Origin: CAVSDF01 sp963726715
GTDB lineage: Bacteria; Bacteroidota; Rhodothermia; Rhodothermales; BA12
DNA: 64,000 nt
Assembly (NCBI GenBank): GCA_963726715.1
Contig: CAVSDF010000005.1
Location: 434,001 to 498,000 of the forward strand
Direction of reading: 5' to 3'
In this document: positions 1-9,828 of the stretch, in pieces
Layout of the letters: each line of letters opens with the position of its first letter
How positions within the stretch are numbered: position 1 is the first letter of the stretch
The notes under the pieces: generated by a model
What the model saw: the letters and a program-made list of their open reading frames with translations, nothing else
What the model was told of the DNA's origin: nothing
Database searches by the model: none
Program-made: the position numbers and the translations under genes

Positions 1-2217
1 CTCCATCATGTCGAACACTTCCGTCGCCTTCTTGGCACCGACGCCCTTGTCGGCGGCACCGGCGCAGAACTTGTCGCGCTCGATGGCCATCTTGGCAGCG
101 TCTTTCTTGCCCATCGCGCGGCGCAGCAAATCGGCGCCGCCGAGCGTGTAGCCGCCCATCACCTGCGCCATCTGCATCACCTGCTCCTGGTAGACCGGGA
201 TGCCGTAGGTAGCCGCAAGGATCGGCTCGAGCATCGCGTGCGGGTAGGCGACCGTCTCGCGCCCGTGCTTGCGCTCGATGTACGTCGGGATGAGGTCCAT
301 CGGGCCGGGCCGGTAGAGCGCGTTCATCGCGATCAGGTCGTCGATGCAGGTCGGGCGGAGCTTGACCATCCACTCGCGCATCCCCGACGACTCGAACTGG
401 AAGATCGACACCGTTTCGCCGCGCTGGAAGAGGCGGTACGTCTTCTCGTCGTCGAGCGGGAGGGTGTCGAGGTCGATCGTGACGCCGTGGTTTTCCTGGA
501 TGAGCGCGAGCGCATCGGAGAGCACGGTGAGGGTTTTGAGGCCGAGGAAGTCCATCTTCAGCAGCCCGAACGACTCGATGTGCGAGCCGTCGTACTGCGT
601 CGTCACCACCTCGCCGCCCTTCGAGCGCACCGTCTGCACGGGGACGTAGTTCGACACGTCGCCGGGGGCGATGATGACGCCGGCGGCGTGGACGCCGGTG
701 TGCCGCGCCGAGCCTTCGAGCACGCCCGCGAACTGCATCAGCTGCCGGATCTGCGGGTTCGGGTCGTCGATGAGCGCGCGGAACTCGGGCACGTCGTTGA
801 GGGCGCTCGCGAAGTTGACCTTCACGCCGTCCGGGACGAGTTTGGAGATGCGGTCGGCCTCGGCGATCGGGATGCCGAGCACGCGGGCGACGTCGCGGAG
901 GGCGGTTTTGGCGCCCATCGTCCCGAAGGTCACGATCTGGCACACGTTGGCGCGCCCGTACTTCTCGACGACGTAGTCGATGACCTTGGAGCGTCCGCGG
1001 TCGTCGAAGTCGATGTCGACGTCCGGCATCGAGACGCGCTCGGGGTTGAGGAAGCGCTCGAAGAGCAGGTCGTAGGGGATCGGGTCGATGTTGGTGATGC
1101 CGAGGCAGTACGCGACCGCCGATCCGGCCGCCGATCCACGCCCCGGCCCGACGCTCACGCCGAGCGTCCGCGCGGCTGTCGTAAAGTCCTGCACGATGAG
1201 GAAGTAGCCCGCGAACTCCATCGACGCGATGACCGAGAGCTCGAAATCAAGCCGCTCGACGACCGACTGCGGCATTTCCGGGTAGCGCCGCCGGGCGCCG
1301 AGGTACGTCAGGTGGCGCAGGAAGGCGTCGCCGTCGGCGAAGCCCTCGGGGAGCGGGAAGTGCGGCATCAGCAGCTTGCCCATCGGCAGGTCGAAGGCGC
1401 ACTTGTCGGCCACCTCGCGCGTGTTCGAGAGCGCCGTCCGCGCGGCCGTCTCCTCGATGTCCGAGAGCGCGGCAAGCATCTCGGCCTCGGTCTTGAGGTA
1501 GAACTGATCGTTCTCGAAGCGCATCCGCTTCGGGTCGTTGCGGTCGGCGCCGGTCTGCAGGCACAGCAGCACGTCCTGCGCCTCCGAGTCCGCCTGGTCG
1601 ACGTAGTGGACGTCGTTGGTGGCGATGGCCTTGACGCCGTACTCCTTCGACCACCGCACGAGGACCTCGTTGCAGCGCTTCTGGTCGGGGATGGCGTGGT
1701 CCTGAAGCTCGATGTAGTAGTCCTCGCCGAAGATCTCGAGGTAGTCCTCGAAGACCTTGCGCGCCTCGGCCTCGCCCCGTTTCAGGATCGCCTGGAGAAC
1801 CTCGCCCTGGAGGCAGCAGGTCGTAGCGATGAGGCCCTCGCTGTACGTCCGGAGGGCCTCACGGTCGATCCGCGGCTTGTAGTAGTAGCCGTCGGAGAAG
1901 GCGAGGGACGCGAGCTTGCAGAGGTTGCGGTAGCCGGTTTCGTTCTTGGCGAGGAGGACCTGGTGGTAGCGCGTGCGGTCGGATTTGTCCGCCATCCCGC
2001 TCGGCGTGACGTAGAACTCGCACCCGAGAATCGGCTGGACGCCCTCCGCCTTGGCGTCCTTGTAGAAGGACGGCAGGCCGTAGAGGTTGCCGTGGTCGGT
2101 GATGGCGACGGCCCCGATGCCGAGCGCTTTGGCTCGTTTGGCGAGCTTCTTCGTGCCCGCGGCGCCGTCGAGCAGCGAGTAGTGCGTGTGGCAGTGGAGG
2201 TGGCAGAACTCGGACAT
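1..2217 (-). CDS. dnaE: DNA polymerase III alpha subunit (partial, C-terminus outside window)
   Basis: Replicative polymerase catalytic subunit. The N-terminal 739 codons are present and the gene runs off the left edge. An N-terminal PHP domain starts with HLHCHTHYSLLDG at residues 6-18. The polymerase active-site aspartates lie in PDIDVDFDD (about residues 397-405), and VGPGRGSAAGS is visible just before it. The frame was checked at both ends and at three internal points and is uninterrupted, unlike many genes here. The start is the ATG at 2217, immediately before the first conserved residues. It stands alone, followed on the same strand only by sequence outside the window. Identification rests on family motifs; DnaE rather than DnaE2 or PolC is inferred from the PHP arrangement and general similarity. 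Confidence 0.96.
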   Translation of the reverse strand, partial: MSEFCHLHCHTHYSLLDGAAGTKKLAKRAKALGIGAVAITDHGNLYGLPSFYKDAKAEGVQPILGCEFYVTPSGMADKSDRTRYHQVLLAKNETGYRNLCKLASLAFSDGYYYKPRIDREALRTYSEGLIATTCCLQGEVLQAILKRGEAEARKVFEDYLEIFGEDYYIELQDHAIPDQKRCNEVLVRWSKEYGVKAIATNDVHYVDQADSEAQDVLLCLQTGADRNDPKRMRFENDQFYLKTEAEMLAALSDIEETAARTALSNTREVADKCAFDLPMGKLLMPHFPLPEGFADGDAFLRHLTYLGARRRYPEMPQSVVERLDFELSVIASMEFAGYFLIVQDFTTAARTLGVSVGPGRGSAAGSAVAYCLGITNIDPIPYDLLFERFLNPERVSMPDVDIDFDDRGRSKVIDYVVEKYGRANVCQIVTFGTMGAKTALRDVARVLGIPIAEADRISKLVPDGVKVNFASALNDVPEFRALIDDPNPQIRQLMQFAGVLEGSARHTGVHAAGVIIAPGDVSNYVPVQTVRSKGGEVVTTQYDGSHIESFGLLKMDFLGLKTLTVLSDALALIQENHGVTIDLDTLPLDDEKTYRLFQRGETVSIFQFESSGMREWMVKLRPTCIDDLIAMNALYRPGPMDLIPTYIERKHGRETVAYPHAMLEPILAATYGIPVYQEQVMQMAQVMGGYTLGGADLLRRAMGKKDAAKMAIERDKFCAGAADKGVGAKKATEVFDMME

Positions 2218-2559
2218 CGGAGGGGGCGTCGGTCATCGGGCGCGGCCCGGCGCGGCGTCGCGCGGGGCAGGGCGTAGGTCTCTGGAAATGCTCCGGCTGC
2301 GCAGGTCTCGCACCGGGCCTCCAAGATCGTCCCCCGCCCCCGGCGCTCGGCGTCTGTGGACAACTTTGACGAACCGGCGACGGCATCCGCCGCCGAAACG
2401 CAGGCAACCGGTCCGGTCTCTGCGACTGACCGGTGTGGCTCGGGCAGGCGATGGGCACATCGGCGCGGGACGTGCTCGCACGTCACCTCCGGACGCCGGT
2501 TTGCACCCGAGGGCGCATCGGCCTCGTTCCATCGCGCTCGTGCACGGCGACTCGGCCTG
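2218..2559. other. intergenic stretch without a recognisable gene
   Basis: It lies between the start of dnaE and a proline-rich gene remnant. The only structure seen is a 16-bp palindrome with the sequence GACGTGCTCGCACGTC at 2469-2484. A closely similar copy is found at 50783-50800. Open frames here have no recognisable protein content and look like GC-driven chance frames. Confidence 0.5.
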
Positions 2560-2734
2560 CTGCGTCTGGCCCACCTGGCGCCCGTACACACCGCGCCACC
2601 CGCAGGCCAGGCCGCCGTATGGCTTCGCCCCCCGCCTACGGCCCGCCGGGGTACGCACCGCTCGGAGAGCCGCCGCAGTCCCGTCCGGCGCCCCTGCCCG
2701 CCCGGCCCCGCCTCCGCCGCACAGGCGTGGGTGA
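2560..2734 (+). pseudogene. remnant of a proline/glycine-rich tail, degraded copy of the 47328-47774 gene
   Basis: The plus strand matches the C-terminal part of the proline-rich gene at 47328-47774. The shared piece reads GFAPPAYGPPGY in one frame, then RPAPPPP and a terminal RRG-stop in another, so the copy is frameshifted. The nucleotide match continues past the stop (GGGTGAGGCGC in both). The membrane-anchor half of the intact gene is not found upstream. This is read as a partial duplication that has decayed. It sits between dnaE and the HNH gene and is not expected to be expressed as a functional protein. Confidence 0.6.
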
Positions 2735-2746
2735 GGCGCGGGAGCA

Positions 2747-3556
2747 TCAGCCAGATTCGCGGGGCAGAGGGGACAGCATGGCTTGCACCTCCTCCACCGT
2801 GTAGGGCGGAGACTTCCGGTGAATCACGGCGTGGCAGTTGGGACAGACCGGGCGGAGGTCGGCCACCGGATCGACCTCGTAGCGCTCGCCCAACTCCGAT
2901 AGCGGGCGGAGATGGTGGACGTGGATGAAGCCCTCCGCAGCGGCCCCGTAGGCATGGCCGAAGTCCAACTCGCAGACGACGCACGCCGCGCCGTAATGCG
3001 CAAGGCACCGCCGCCGTGCCTCCGGATTGCGCTCGTACACGTTGAGGCTGACGGCGCGCGCAGCACCCTCGTAGAGCGGATGCGGTTCTGCACTCTGGTC
3101 CGGTTCTGGTGCAGGGGCCAAACCGATCATCGAGGCCCATTCACGCTCCAGCACCTCCGCAATGTGAGACGGGATCGAGATTCCGGAGGCCAGCGTATTC
3201 CAGTTAACATCCGCGTATTCAGGCGCGCCAAGTCGTGCGCGCGTGAGGATGGGCTCGGTTTCTGGATCTTGTAGCGCATCGAAGTGCACGTCCACAAACC
3301 AGCCGGGCGCGAGGTGCTTCGGGTCCCAGTGTTCGTCCTCGTACGACGGCGTCGTGACGGTGCCACTGGCGATGATCCCGCGCGGCTCGACTCCCTGACG
3401 GAGCAGAAAGACACGATCACCGCGCGCGATCCGCTTCGTGTTTCCGCAGCTCCAACGGAGAACAAAATGGCCGCGCTCGGCCACCGCGTCGGCGTCGGCG
3501 GCAAGGTTGTCCCACGGCCACCGCTTCGGATTCCACGTCAGGAGGTACGTCGCCAT
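2747..3556 (-). CDS. EVE/PUA-like domain plus HNH endonuclease, putative modification-dependent restriction enzyme
   Basis: A 269-residue two-domain protein. Residues 1-130 begin TYLLTWNPKRWPW and continue with GDRVFLLRQG, which is typical of EVE/PUA-like domains that read modified bases. The C-terminal 90 residues form an HNH nuclease: CVVCELDFG, then HVHHLRPLSELG, then LRPVCPNCHAVIH, with paired cysteines for zinc and the HH catalytic motif. Fusions of this architecture are known to cut DNA containing modified cytosine, so a stand-alone type IV-like defence role is inferred, not shown. No methyltransferase or partner is adjacent. The start chosen is the ATG at 3556; a TTG six bases upstream is possible. 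Confidence 0.82.
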   Translation of the reverse strand: MATYLLTWNPKRWPWDNLAADADAVAERGHFVLRWSCGNTKRIARGDRVFLLRQGVEPRGIIASGTVTTPSYEDEHWDPKHLAPGWFVDVHFDALQDPETEPILTRARLGAPEYADVNWNTLASGISIPSHIAEVLEREWASMIGLAPAPEPDQSAEPHPLYEGAARAVSLNVYERNPEARRRCLAHYGAACVVCELDFGHAYGAAAEGFIHVHHLRPLSELGERYEVDPVADLRPVCPNCHAVIHRKSPPYTVEEVQAMLSPLPRESG

Positions 3557-3607
3557 AGCCAAGGGATTCGGAGGGCAGAGTCAAAACGAGGGGCGCCCTC
3601 GCAGCCC

Positions 3608-5161
3608 TCACCGCATGACGCCGTACTTCTTGAGCAGGCGGTACATCGTGGCGCGGCCGATGCCGAGTTCGACAGCGGCGCGGTCGACGTTGCCGTCGAA
3701 CTCGCGGTAGGCGCGCATCACCGCCTGCTGCTTCATGTCTTCGAGCGAGGTCGTCGCGCCCGAGGCGTCGTCCGAACCGTCGGCGAGGTCGTCGTCTGCC
3801 TCGTCGTCGTCGGGCGGCTCGGGGCGCAGCGGCGGGGCGTATGCGGGCGGGGCGGCGGCGGGCGGCGGCGTGTAGACGGGGGGCGCGGAATACGTCGGGG
3901 CGGGGGGCGCGGAGGCCTGGGCGGGGGGCGCGGGGGCGGCGCCTGCGTCGGCGAGGACGAAGCGCTGCGCCCACGGCGAGATGACGGTCTGCTGGCCGAG
4001 CATCAGGTCGGCGGGCTGGATCTCGTCGTGGTCGGAGATGAGCACGCTCCGCTCGATCACCGACTTCAACTCGCGGACGTTGCCCGGCCACGAGTAGTCG
4101 AGCAGGATGCGGCGCGCGGCGGCGCCGAGCCGCTTGCCCTTGAACTCGGGGTGGTTCGAGAGGTAATCGCGCAGGAAGAACTCGGTCAGCTGCAGCACGT
4201 CGCCCTCGCGCTCCCGGAGGGGCGGGATGGGGATGGGGTACTGGTAGAGGCGGTAGTAGAGGTCCTCGCGAAACCGGCCCTCGCGTATCATCTGCGCCAC
4301 GTCGCGGTTCGTCGCCGAGATCACACGCGCGTCGAACGAGACCGTCTCGCTCCCGCCCACCCGCACGATCTCGCGGCTCTGCAAGGCCCGCAGCAGCTTC
4401 GCCTGCAGGTCGAGGTCCATCTCGCCGATCTCGTCGAGGAAGATCGTGCCCCCGTCGGCGGCCTCGAACTTGCCGATCTTGCGGCCCGTGGCGCCGGTGA
4501 AGGAGCCTTTCTCGTGGCCGAAGAACTCGGACTCCATCAGGTCGCGCGGGATGGCGGCGCAGTTGACGACGACGAAGGGTCCGCGCTTTCGGGGCGAGGC
4601 GTAGTGGATGGCGCGGGCGACGAGTTCCTTGCCGGTGCCCGACTCGCCGACGATGGCGACGGTCAGGTCGCCACGGAGCGCCTTCTCGACCAGACGGTAC
4701 ATGTGCTGCATCGCCGAGCTCTCGCCGACGAGGCCCTTGACGGCGTAGCGCTGCTGCACGGCCGCGCGCAGGTTCGTCACCTCGGCGCGCAGCGAGACGG
4801 TCTCGGTCACGTGCCGAACGATGGCGTCGATCTTGACGAGGTCGTCCTGCCCTTTCGTCACGTAGTCGTAGGCGCCGAGCTTCATCGCCTCGACGGCCAC
4901 GTCGAGCACGCCCTGCGCCGAGACCATGACGACGCGCGAGTCGGGCGAGGCCTCGCGGATCTTCTTGAGTGCCTCCATGCCGCCCATGCCGGGCATCATG
5001 ATGTCGAGGAGGATGAGGTGCGGCTGCTCGTCGATGCGCGCGAGCGCCTCCTCGCCGCTCGTGAAGACCTGGACGTTGTGGTCGACGTTCTTCTCGAGCC
5101 GGTAGGACATCAGCCGGGCATAGTGCCGGTCGTCATCGACGACGAAGATCTGGAATTTCAC
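3608..5161 (-). CDS. sigma-54-type response regulator (receiver, AAA+, Fis HTH)
   Basis: A 517-residue NtrC-family regulator. The receiver domain (1-120) has the acidic pocket VVDDD and the phospho-acceptor in LILLDIMMPG. The AAA+ domain has Walker A GESGTGKE, the sigma-54 contact loop written GSFTGA (usual GAFTGA), Walker B GGTIFLDEIGEMD and the arginine-finger region. A linker of about 90 residues rich in proline and alanine precedes the C-terminal Fis-like helix-turn-helix (AAVELGIGRATMYRLLKKYG). The start is GTG at 5161. A TACTTTAG promoter-like motif lies at 5192-5199. No sensor kinase is adjacent, so this is an orphan regulator. The A-to-S change in the loop occurs in other members and need not inactivate it. 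Confidence 0.93.
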   Translation of the reverse strand: MKFQIFVVDDDRHYARLMSYRLEKNVDHNVQVFTSGEEALARIDEQPHLILLDIMMPGMGGMEALKKIREASPDSRVVMVSAQGVLDVAVEAMKLGAYDYVTKGQDDLVKIDAIVRHVTETVSLRAEVTNLRAAVQQRYAVKGLVGESSAMQHMYRLVEKALRGDLTVAIVGESGTGKELVARAIHYASPRKRGPFVVVNCAAIPRDLMESEFFGHEKGSFTGATGRKIGKFEAADGGTIFLDEIGEMDLDLQAKLLRALQSREIVRVGGSETVSFDARVISATNRDVAQMIREGRFREDLYYRLYQYPIPIPPLREREGDVLQLTEFFLRDYLSNHPEFKGKRLGAAARRILLDYSWPGNVRELKSVIERSVLISDHDEIQPADLMLGQQTVISPWAQRFVLADAGAAPAPPAQASAPPAPTYSAPPVYTPPPAAAPPAYAPPLRPEPPDDDEADDDLADGSDDASGATTSLEDMKQQAVMRAYREFDGNVDRAAVELGIGRATMYRLLKKYGVMR

Positions 5162-5342
5162 CGACGGTGGGGAGGTGGGAGAGACGTAGGGCTAAAGTAC
5201 GGCCCTCGCCGTCGGGCGGGGATCGTGCCGCGCCCGTCAGCGGGCGCGGTGCGCGCCGAAGGTGTCGTTCTCACAGTCTTCGTGAGACCGAGTGAACATC
5301 AGGTGGACAGCTTCCGGGCGCGTTCGGGGCGCCGGAGCGGGG

Positions 5343-5350
5343 TAGTTTCG
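5343..5350 (+). promoter_or_regulatory. candidate -7 promoter element for the TonB receptor
   Basis: TAGTTTCG, 28 bp before the ATG at 5378, resembles the TAnnTTTG -7 element of Bacteroidota/Rhodothermota promoters. It lies in the 216-bp divergent region shared with the response-regulator gene. No experimental support; the call rests on spacing and on recurrence of the motif at many genes here. Confidence 0.4.
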
Positions 5351-5377
5351 GCCCTGCTCTCACCCCGCACCCCTCGA

Positions 5378-8375
5378 ATGCGCCTCCGCCACGCCCTCTC
5401 CGGCATCCTCCCCGCCGTTCTCCTCGCGCTCCTCGGCGCCGCCTCCCCGGCGCGTGCGCAGGCGGGCCTCGACGTCACCGTCCTGCTGCGCGAGTCGCGC
5501 GTGCCGGCCTCGCGGATTCTCGTGCGCGTCTCGAACGCCTCGACCGGCTACGCCGCCGAAGGCCGCGCCGACGATCAGGGCCGCATCCGCTTCGACGGAC
5601 TCGGCACGTCGGGCCTCTACCGCGTCGATGTGCCGATGACGGCGACGACCGCGGCGGGCCTCGCCGAGGGCCTCGCGCTCCGCAACGGCGCCACGCGCTC
5701 GGTCGTCGTGCTCGTCGGCGCCCAGCGGGAAGCCGTCCTCGCCGAGGTCTCGGTGTCGGGCGAGGCCAGCTTCGCCGAGGTCAACCGCACCAACGCCGAG
5801 GTCTCGGCGACGCTCACCCCGCGCGAGATCATGGCGCTGCCCATCGAAGGGCGCGACCTCACGCGCGCGCTCTTCCGCCTCCCCGGCGTCACGCAGGCGA
5901 CCGGCTTCTACCCCGAGGCGCCCAACGTGTCGGTCAACGGCGCCAACCCGCTCTTCGTCAACTACCTCCTCGACGGCCTCGACAACAACGAGCAGTTCCT
6001 CGGCGGCACCCGGCAGAACGTGCCGATCGGCTTCGTGCAGGACGTGACGGCCCTCACCAGCGCCTTCTCGGCCCAGTACGGACGCACCGGCAACGGCGTC
6101 ATCAGCGTGACGACGAAGTCGGGCGGCAACCGCGTCATGGGCGAGGGCTTCTACCTCACGCGCCCCGGCTCGGTCATCGACGGGACGATCCGCGTCAATG
6201 GCAACGAACTGCCGCAGCGCGACCTGCTCGGCAACCAGGTCAAGGAAGGCTTCATGCGCCAGCAGGCCGGCGGCGCCGTCGGCGGCCCGATCCGCCGCGA
6301 CCGGACGTTCTACTTCGTCAACGTCGAGGGCACGCTCGACGTCAAGGACAACCTCCTCACCTCGCCCGCGCTCGGCGTGAACGAGACCGTGCGCGGCGAG
6401 AACCGGAATCTCTACGCGAACGCGCGCCTCGATCAGATCTGGAGCAGCCGCCTCCGCTCGGCGCTCCGCCTGACCGGCAGCATCGTCGAGAACGAGCGGC
6501 AGGGCGGCGGCCTCGACGGCGGCGCGGCCTTTCCGTCGGCGGCGAGCACGCAGACGCGCAACGCATTTGCCGCCGCGCTCACGAACACGTATGCGAAGGG
6601 CAACCTCGTCGTCGAGAGCAACGTCCTCGGCGGGCGCTTCGTGTGGGATTACGCCCGTCCGGAAGGCGACGCGCGTCCGCAGGTCGTCGTCCTCGACCCG
6701 CAGGAGCAGGTCGTCGCCGTGCTCGGCCACCCCGGCTACGCGTTCGCGTCGTACCAGACGACGTTCCAGACGCAGCAGCGCGCGACGCTCGTGCGCGGGC
6801 GCCACACCCTCCGCGCGGGCCTCGACGTGCTCGCCACCGACCACGCGCTCGAAGGCGGCGGCAACGGCGCGGGCAACTACACCGTCAAGCTCACCGCCGC
6901 GCAGCTGACCGCCCTCCGCGGCAAAGGCACGGCGCTCGCGCCCTCCGACATCCCGGCCAACGCGAACGTCGTCGGCTACGGCGTCGAGCTTCAGCCGAAC
7001 CGCTACGGCGCCGCTCAGGTGCAGACGGCGCTCTACGCCGAAGACCAGTTCCGTCCCCTCCCGCGCCTGACCCTCACCGCGGGCGTGCGCTACGACATCG
7101 ACAACCTCTCGCGCGGCGGCTCGGACGCGTACGACCTCAACAACGTCGCCCCGCGCCTCGCCTTCAACTACGGCCTCGACGCGCGGAGCGTCGTTCGCGG
7201 CGGCTACGGCGTCTTCTACGACAAGGTGCTCTACGCCGTCTACTCCGACGCGCTCCAGCAGAACTCGACCTCGGCGGGCTACCGGCAGCAGATCCAGCAG
7301 CTCGTGACCCTGGGGATTCTGCCCGCGAGCACCGACCTCGACCGCGTGACCTACGACGGCAACGTGACGGCCAACTTCTCCGGCGTGACGTACCTCAACG
7401 GCCCGGTGCCCGGCTCGGCGCAGGCGCAGCGGGCGACGGCGACGGCCAACGAGCGCCGCATCCTCAACCCGAACGGCTACGACAACCCGTACACGCACCA
7501 GGCATCGCTCGGCTACCAGCGCCAGCTCGGGCGCGGCCTCGTCGCCTTCGCCGACGGCGTCTACGCGCGCGGCTACAACCTCTTCCGCCTGCGCAACCTC
7601 AACGCACCGACGTCCTACCCCGTCGGGAAGACCGGCGCCACGCCTCGGAGCGGCGCCGCAGCCGACGCGACGCGTCCGGTCGCGCGTCGTGCCGGGCGGC
7701 GCCAAGAACATCGTCATGAGCGAGACGCGCGGCCACTCGCGCTACGCCGCGCTCACGGCCAACCTCGTGCAGGAGCGCGGCGCCGCGCGCGTGGCGAACC
7801 TGCCCATCTCGTACCGCCTCTCGTACACGCTCTCGCGCCTCGAGAACGACACCGAAGACATCAACTTCCGCGCCGCCGACGCCAACCGCTTCTCCGAGGA
7901 GTGGGGACCGTCGATCAACGACCGCACGCACGTCGTCTCGGGCATCCTCTACGCCTACCCGGTCGCCGGCCTCACCGCGAGCGTCGCCGCGCTCGTGCAG
8001 AGCGGCCAGCCGGTCAACCGCATTCCCGACGCCACCGCCTTCGGCACGACCGACCTCAACGGCGACGGCCAGAGCTTCGGCGACGCCTACGTCGGAAACT
8101 CCGACCGCCAGCCCGGCCTCTCGCGCAACTCCGACCGTCTGCCGTGGTCGCGCCTCTTCGACCTCGGCCTTCAGTACGACCTGCCGCTCGCCGGGCGTCG
8201 CATCGAGCTTCGCGCCGACGTGTTCAACGTCTTCAACACGGCCAACCTGAGCGGCTATTCGAACAATGCGACGCAGAGCAACCAGATTCAGGTGGGGCCG
8301 GAGAGCGCGGGCATCGTGAAGAAGAACGCGGGCGCGCCTCGGCAATTCCAGTTCGGCCTGCGGGTCGGGTTCTGA
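5378..8375 (+). CDS. TonB-dependent outer-membrane receptor (OmpA/SusC-like), interrupted by a frameshift
   Basis: About 1000 codons. A signal peptide (cleavage near ARAQA, residue 30) precedes a carboxypeptidase-regulatory-like beta domain (about 32-120). A TonB plug follows, with YLLDGLDNNEQF and GRTGNGVISVTTKSGGN, then a long beta-barrel ending in phenylalanine (FQFGLRVGF). The frame moves by +1 at 7681-7686, where GTCGCGCGTCGTG would read through if one CG unit were restored. Both halves are otherwise collinear with the family, so the lesion is probably a sequence error. Function is energised uptake of a large substrate across the outer membrane. The substrate is unknown; the ABC importer directly downstream could handle the same compound, which is inference only. 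Confidence 0.88.
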
Positions 8376-8569
8376 ACCGTCCCGCCTCTGCCGCGCGCGG
8401 ACGAGGGCGCCCGGCGCCCGGACGATGCCCTCGCGCGGCCCTCGGCCGTGACGGGGGCGGTCGTCGGGGACGCGAGGACGTCTGAGACGTAGTGATGTCC
8501 CTCTTCCCCGTTCGATTCGGGGCCTCCGCCGACGCCGTACGTCCCGCTTTTCCTCCCGCGCGTCCCATC

Positions 8570-9827
8570 ATGCTTCGTTCCCTGATCCGCCGCACGCTTC
8601 CTGCCGCCGCACTCGCCGTCGGTGGCGTTCTCACCGGGTGCGGCGGTGGGGGCACCGACGCCTCCGCCGACGTGGCCGCCGACAGCGCCCGCCTCGCCGC
8701 CGCTCCGTGGGCGGACGTGCTCGCCGAGGCGCGCGGGCAGACGGTGGACTGGGTGATGTGGAACGGCGACCCGCTCATCAACCGCTACGTGCAGGATTAC
8801 GTCGTGCCGATCGCGCGCGACAGCTTCGGCGTCACCGTGCGCGTCGCCGCCGGGCAGGGCAACGAGATCGTGACGGCCATCATGAGCGAGCGCGAGGCCG
8901 AGCGCCCGACGAGCGGCTACGACCTGATGTGGATCAACGGCGAGACGTTCTACCAGCTTCGCCAGATCGGCGCGCTCTACGGCCCCTTCGCCGACCGCCT
9001 CCCCAACGCCCGCTACGTCGACTCGGAGAGCCCGTTCATCGCCACCGACTTCCAGCAGGCGGTCGGCGGCATGGAGTCGCCGTGGGGCAACGTGCAGATG
9101 GCGCTCATCTACGACACCACGCGCACGCCCGAGCCGTGGCAGACGCGCGCCGACCTGTTCGCGTGGGCCAAGGCCCATCCGGGCCGCTTCACGTTCGACA
9201 CGCAGTTCACGGGGATGACCTTCCTCAAGGCCCTCCTCATCGACATCGCCGGCGGCGGCGGCGCGCTCGACGGGCCGTTCGACGAGACGAAGTACCAGGC
9301 GGCGTCGGAGGAGCTGTGGGCGTACCTCAGCGCGCTGCGTCCACATCTGTGGAAGCAGGGGACGACGTTCCCGGCGGGCGTCGCCCAGTTGCACCAGCTT
9401 TACGCGTCGCGGCGAGGTCGATTTCTCGATGTCGAACAACGACGCCGAGGTGGACAACAAGGTGATCCAGGGCCTCTTCCCGCCGACCTCACGCGCGTAC
9501 GTGCCGAGCATCGGGACGATCCAGAACAGCCACTACGTCGGCATCCCGCGCCACGCCGCCGACAAGGCCGGGGCGCTCGTCGTCGCCAACCTCCTGATCT
9601 CGCCTGCGGCGCAGCTTCGCAAGATGGACCCGCGCGTCTGGGGCGACGGCACGGTGCTGTCGATGGAGCGCCTGCCGGCGGAGTGGCGCGCGCGCTTCGA
9701 GAACCTCCCGACGCGCACCCGCGCCCCGCGCCGCGCCGACATCGAGACGCGCGCGCGGATGGAGCTGGCGCCGGAGTACATGATCCGCCTCGCCGCCGAC
9801 TTCCGCACCCGCATCGTCGACCGCTGA
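8570..9827 (+). CDS. ABC transporter substrate-binding lipoprotein, YnjB-like, interrupted
   Basis: About 419 codons. The N-terminus is a lipoprotein signal: a basic start, a hydrophobic core and the lipobox LTGC followed by a glycine run. The body resembles the YnjB/COG4134 family, with VDWVMWNGDP near residue 50 and YDLMWINGETFYQL near 120. The frame moves +1 at 9407-9412 (TCGCGGCGAG; restoring a CG gives TCGCGCGGCGAG), after which the protein continues SMSNNDAEVDNKV to a stop at 9827. The GTG of the first permease follows after one base, so the importer genes form a tight operon. YnjB substrate specificity is not established. Confidence 0.82.
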
Positions 9828-9828
9828 C

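Noticed and set aside
238..2277. 679-codon open frame on the plus strand opposite dnaE
   Set aside because: It is the antisense of a well-supported dnaE frame; long stop-free antisense frames are expected at this GC content.
3284..5300. Very long plus-strand open frame running through the HNH and response-regulator genes into the TonB receptor
   Set aside because: Only the part from 5378 has family-like sequence; the upstream part is antisense of two good genes.
5360..7717. 785-codon minus-strand frame opposite the TonB receptor
   Set aside because: Repetitive Arg/Val/Glu-rich shadow translation with no recognisable domain.
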